Source: an uncultured Schlesneria sp. | GTDB lineage: Bacteria; Planctomycetota; Planctomycetia; Planctomycetales; Planctomycetaceae | Assembly: GCA_903858935.1 (NCBI GenBank) | Contig: CAIOKO010000039.1 | Coordinates: 1-64,000, forward strand | Length of the DNA: 64,000 bases | Reading direction: 5' to 3' | In this document: one piece after another, positions 60,861 through 64,000 of the stretch | How positions within the stretch are numbered: position 1 is the stretch's first letter | Layout of the letters: the number at the start of each line of letters is the position of its first letter | Made by a program: the position numbers and the translations under genes | Notes under the pieces: generated by a model | Told to the model about the DNA's origin: nothing | What the model saw: only the letters and a program-made list of their open reading frames with translations | Database searches by the model: none

Positions 60861-62435
60861 TCACAGCCGCTTCAAAATCTCGGCGGCTTTCGCTTCGAAC
60901 AAGGCTTGCCATTCGGGGGCGAGGATGCAGTCGCAGTCCTCTTGGGCGCTGCCGACGTTCAGAAGTTGTTCTGACGTCGGTGCGTAATAGATATAGCCGT
61001 TTGTGTACCCCGCGACGAAGGTTGGCTTGTGAGGTGACCTGGCTTTGATATTCAGCCCGATCTGTACCGTCAGTTCGCCTGGAAAGGTGATCAGTGTAAA
61101 GTCACCGATTCGAAGGCCTGCAACCTCGACGTCGATCGTTCGTTTTCCGGCGGCGACATTTTCGGCGTGATGTTTCTTGAGTAACGCCAGATTTGTTTGC
61201 GTTCGAGTTAACTGTTCCATCGTTTGAATGTTGTCGATGTACTGCTTCATGTTACGACGGTTGTCGGTATCGAGTTTACTTACGTCCGATCGACCGAGCT
61301 TCTTCTCGTGCAGATAAAGATGTGAGTAATACGCAGGAAATTCTTCTGCGAGATTGTATTTGACGATCAGCGGTAAAAATGTCTTCAAATTCAGACTCGT
61401 CCCTTTCAGCGATTGAACCAATCGCTGCTGTTCGGCCTCCATCGCGGAAATTCGCTCGGCCACATCCGCTCGGGGAAGAGTGAGTGTCTCATTAATCACC
61501 CCCAGACGATTGTCGTCATTGCACGAGATTTTTCTCATCGCTTTCAACGTACTGAGGCCGAGCGTGTTTCCCAGTGGTTCGGCGTTTCGAGGGTGGTCGA
61601 CGTCCTTATACAAAATGGGATTGATATCCCCGCCACACCCCTGTACGAACAATGCGATCGCTCCATCGCTCAGGTTGTCTTCGATGACGCGGCTGGCGAA
61701 GCCGGTGACATCCGCCGTGTTTCCACCGTTGGGAACTCCCTGGATCGGATGACAGGCGAAGTTGTAAACGACCGCGAGATTGGACCCGTCCATGCGGTCC
61801 AGACGAAGGATTCCGATCTCAGGATCAATCGGCCCCACCTCGGCAACGTCTTCGTCGGCGGGCATTGAGTAGGCATGTCGCACATCCACGACGTTGCCAT
61901 TTTTAAGCTTCAGTCGCCGGTTCTCCATGATGCGGTCTTCGCGGCCGCTTCCGACGCCTGTTCTGACCGCGACCAGTTTCTGCATCGCGAGTTTGACGGC
62001 TTGAACAGTCCGATCATCCACGTCGGAACAGACCACGCCGTGACAATGACTGGCGTTGATCAAAACGTGCTTTGGAGGAACGTTCAGTTCCTTTTCGAGC
62101 CTTGCCCGAACTTTGGGAAGATAATCATTTTTGATGTGCCCGATTTCACCAACAGCAACAGCATCGACGGTGACGATCACGACCATCGTCGTGTCGCTCT
62201 TGATGACAAGAGCCTTCGCGTACAGCGGATCATTCACCGGCCCTGCTTCGACATTCGTGATGTCGACTTTGGCCGCACCCGCCATCATCGAAGCGGCATA
62301 TGAGAGTCGATGACTTGATACGATGACCAATACGGCGAGACTCAGCAGAGTTAACTTTCGTTTCCGGCAGTCTCCTGAAACTGAGTCCTTTTGACGTCGT
62401 TCAATGTTCCTGATGAAATTCAACATCACGGTCAC
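60861..62435 (-). CDS. Neutral/alkaline ceramidase-like exported protein
   Basis: A 524-residue protein. A signal sequence (LTLLSLAVLVIVSSHRLSYA) ends near residue 48. The following domain matches the N-terminal part of neutral non-lysosomal ceramidases: MMAGAAKVDITN, VLINASHCHG, VVYNFACHPIQG and ALFVQGCGGDINPI, with the histidines that bind zinc. Ceramidases hydrolyse the amide of ceramide; planctomycete homologues are numerous and probably act on other amides or esters, so the substrate is open. It lies 24 bases after the antiporter gene and may be co-transcribed with it. Confidence 0.85.
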   Translation of the reverse strand: MTVMLNFIRNIERRQKDSVSGDCRKRKLTLLSLAVLVIVSSHRLSYAASMMAGAAKVDITNVEAGPVNDPLYAKALVIKSDTTMVVIVTVDAVAVGEIGHIKNDYLPKVRARLEKELNVPPKHVLINASHCHGVVCSDVDDRTVQAVKLAMQKLVAVRTGVGSGREDRIMENRRLKLKNGNVVDVRHAYSMPADEDVAEVGPIDPEIGILRLDRMDGSNLAVVYNFACHPIQGVPNGGNTADVTGFASRVIEDNLSDGAIALFVQGCGGDINPILYKDVDHPRNAEPLGNTLGLSTLKAMRKISCNDDNRLGVINETLTLPRADVAERISAMEAEQQRLVQSLKGTSLNLKTFLPLIVKYNLAEEFPAYYSHLYLHEKKLGRSDVSKLDTDNRRNMKQYIDNIQTMEQLTRTQTNLALLKKHHAENVAAGKRTIDVEVAGLRIGDFTLITFPGELTVQIGLNIKARSPHKPTFVAGYTNGYIYYAPTSEQLLNVGSAQEDCDCILAPEWQALFEAKAAEILKRL

Positions 62436-62459
62436 CTGTTAAAGTAAGACCAGTTAGGC

Positions 62460-63941
62460 TCAGACGAAAAACAGAAACGTCACCATGATGAAGATCGGGA
62501 TCAGGATGCCGCCTGAGTAGAGCATATAACCGAAGAAGCCCGGCATCTTGACATTGTTCTCTTCGGCGATCGCCTTCACCATGAAATTCGGACCGTTGCC
62601 GATATATGTATTGGCACCCATAAAGACCGAGCCGCACGAGATGGCAGCGAGAATTTTAGCAGTTTCTACTGCTTCAGGCAGATTCAGAAAGTGATGCAGA
62701 TATCGCCCTTCTTCCGCATTAACACCGTACATGCCACAGGCCGTCACAGCGAATGTCAGATACGTTGGGGCGTTATCGAGGAAGCTGGAAAGAATACCTG
62801 ATGCCCAGAAGAACTCGGCGGGTGTATCGACCCCAAGCGTCTTCCCTTTGACGTTCAGGATCGCCAGTGCAGGGATCATCGTGATGAAGATACCGGCGAA
62901 CAGGACCGCCACTTCGATGATCGGCCCAAGACCGAAGCGATTCTTTTCCCGTGTCGCATTCGACGTCATCAGGTAGCAGGCAAGCGCGGTCAAAGCCATC
63001 AATGTTTCCTGGGCACCAAACGGCCATGTCTCACCGCCGCCTGGAAGTATCTTCTGAAAGAACGCATTTCCGTATCCCTGGCCGCAGCAATAAATGATCG
63101 CGACGATCGCGGCGAGTCCCAGAAAGTTGTGCTTTCCTTCGATTCCAAATGGCTCGGGCGAAACAGGTGTTTCCAATTCTTCTTCCTGTTCGGGGGTTGA
63201 GGCTTCCCGGTGGACCGCCAACCAGTCCCAGATGAAGAATACGACCAGCAGCGTTCCATTCACGACTGCCCACTGCGGCGTCAGGCGCATTGTCCATTCG
63301 AAGGGAACTCCCATCAGAAAACCGAGAAACAATGGCGGATCGCCAAGCGGCGTTAATAACCCGCCGCAGTTCGAAACGACGAAGATAAAGAAGACTACCA
63401 CATGCGCCACGCGAGTCCGTCGTTCGTTGGCGCGTAACAGCGGTCGAATCAGCAGCATCGAGGCACCGGTGGTGCCGATAAAGCTGGCAATACAGGCCCC
63501 CAACGCCATAAACAACGTGTTGATCAAGGGCGAACCATGCAGTGCTCCTTTGACGTAAATACCGCCGCTGATTATGAACAACGAACCTAGCAGCAGTAGA
63601 AACGACACATATTCCTTACCGGAATGTTCCATGGCTTCGACGCCGTGATGTCCAAACGTGAGCAGATATGCGATCACGGGGAGGCCGAGCGTCGCGACGA
63701 TGATTCCCTTGTTCCGGTTATGCTCCCACCAGTGCGGGTTCAACAGAGGAAATAGCGCGATACACATCAGCAGCAGTGCAAAGGGTGTAATCGCCGCCAC
63801 ATTCATCATGTCGCCCAGCTTCTCGGGGGAGTGCACCGCATCCCCGGCCTCTGATGCGAGAGCCGACGACCCGAGCATCGAGACGACAACGATCAGGATA
63901 GAAAACAGTCTTGGCAGCAGTCGATTCACGGCGGTTCTCAT
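62460..63941 (-). CDS. NhaD-type sodium:proton antiporter
   Basis: A 493-residue inner-membrane protein of the ion-transporter superfamily, with about twelve hydrophobic segments after a signal-like N-terminus (LFSILIVVVSMLGSSALAS). The NhaD pattern is visible: LGACIASFIGTTGASMLLIR (re-entrant loop), VVFFIFVVSNCGGLLTPLGD, PPLFLGFLMGVPFEWT, SSFLDNAPTYLTF and ISCGSVFMGANTYIGNGPNF. It exchanges Na+ or Li+ for protons; in this branch a few members transport other anions. I chose the Met of MRTAVNRLL (63941). The preceding Met at 63959 is possible. Confidence 0.9.
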   Translation of the reverse strand: MRTAVNRLLPRLFSILIVVVSMLGSSALASEAGDAVHSPEKLGDMMNVAAITPFALLLMCIALFPLLNPHWWEHNRNKGIIVATLGLPVIAYLLTFGHHGVEAMEHSGKEYVSFLLLLGSLFIISGGIYVKGALHGSPLINTLFMALGACIASFIGTTGASMLLIRPLLRANERRTRVAHVVVFFIFVVSNCGGLLTPLGDPPLFLGFLMGVPFEWTMRLTPQWAVVNGTLLVVFFIWDWLAVHREASTPEQEEELETPVSPEPFGIEGKHNFLGLAAIVAIIYCCGQGYGNAFFQKILPGGGETWPFGAQETLMALTALACYLMTSNATREKNRFGLGPIIEVAVLFAGIFITMIPALAILNVKGKTLGVDTPAEFFWASGILSSFLDNAPTYLTFAVTACGMYGVNAEEGRYLHHFLNLPEAVETAKILAAISCGSVFMGANTYIGNGPNFMVKAIAEENNVKMPGFFGYMLYSGGILIPIFIMVTFLFFV

Positions 63942-64000
63942 TAAGCATTCACGTGACAAGAAGTCGGCAATTCTCAGTCATTCAATCCGATGACATGTGT

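Overview
The window reads as chromosomal DNA of a planctomycete, probably of the Planctomycetaceae (Schlesneria/Planctopirus-like). This is inferred from content, not from a database match. The markers are two secreted DUF1080 proteins plus a third DUF1080 fragment, a YdjY-domain protein, a neutral-ceramidase homologue, a beta-helix/cytochrome fusion, an NHLRC2-like thioredoxin/NHL protein, many long signal peptides, moderate GC, weak Shine-Dalgarno sites and intergenic palindromes of the REP type. No rRNA, intact tRNA or CRISPR array is visible.

Layout. 0-9.4 kb: a P1B heavy-metal ATPase, then a polyphosphate pair (Ppx/GppA-HD and PPK1), an orphan metal ABC permease fused to a DtxR-like domain, and a YdjY protein. 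9.7-13 kb: VOC protein, HD phosphohydrolase, membrane protein, zinc metallopeptidase. 13-24.2 kb: beta-helix/c-heme protein with aldehyde dehydrogenase, a decayed stretch (DUF1080 and VapC remnants), two DUF1080 hydrolases, ROK sugar kinase, sugar-type ABC ATPase and a lipase-like hydrolase. 24.5-29.6 kb: Skp/OmpH-like lipoprotein, ECF sigma/anti-sigma pair, CopZ-like Fe-S metallochaperone, AcpS. 29.6-37 kb: a minus-strand series running from ThyX through a LarA-like protein, a beta-propeller glycosidase and a small protein to a peptide-binding protein and one DppB-type permease. 37.5-52.5 kb: FHA protein, methyltransferase, RuvX, a conserved nuclease-like/winged-helix protein, SGNH hydrolase, RNase PH, NHLRC2-like protein, a bifunctional AroD/AroE-like protein that appears to have lost key catalytic residues, an NrnA-like DHH phosphoesterase, and a glycosidase with two discoidin domains.

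52.6-60.7 kb is accessory. A tyrosine-recombinase element (integrase, excisionase-like HTH, P-loop ATPase with winged helix, Rep_trans-like initiator) abuts a tRNA 3'-half sequence and a VapC remnant. Its Rep reading frame is split by one in-frame TAG. To the right lie fragments of an LRR gene, a membrane protein and a second integrase C-terminus, plus three antitoxin-like genes without toxins. 60.8-64 kb returns to ordinary genes: a ceramidase-like protein and an NhaD-type antiporter.

The strongest candidates for new biology are the degenerate AroD-AroE fusion, the permease-DtxR fusion, the EIQ-motif nuclease-like protein, the amber-split Rep, and several dispersed palindromic repeat families. 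No complete, clearly undescribed multi-gene system was found.
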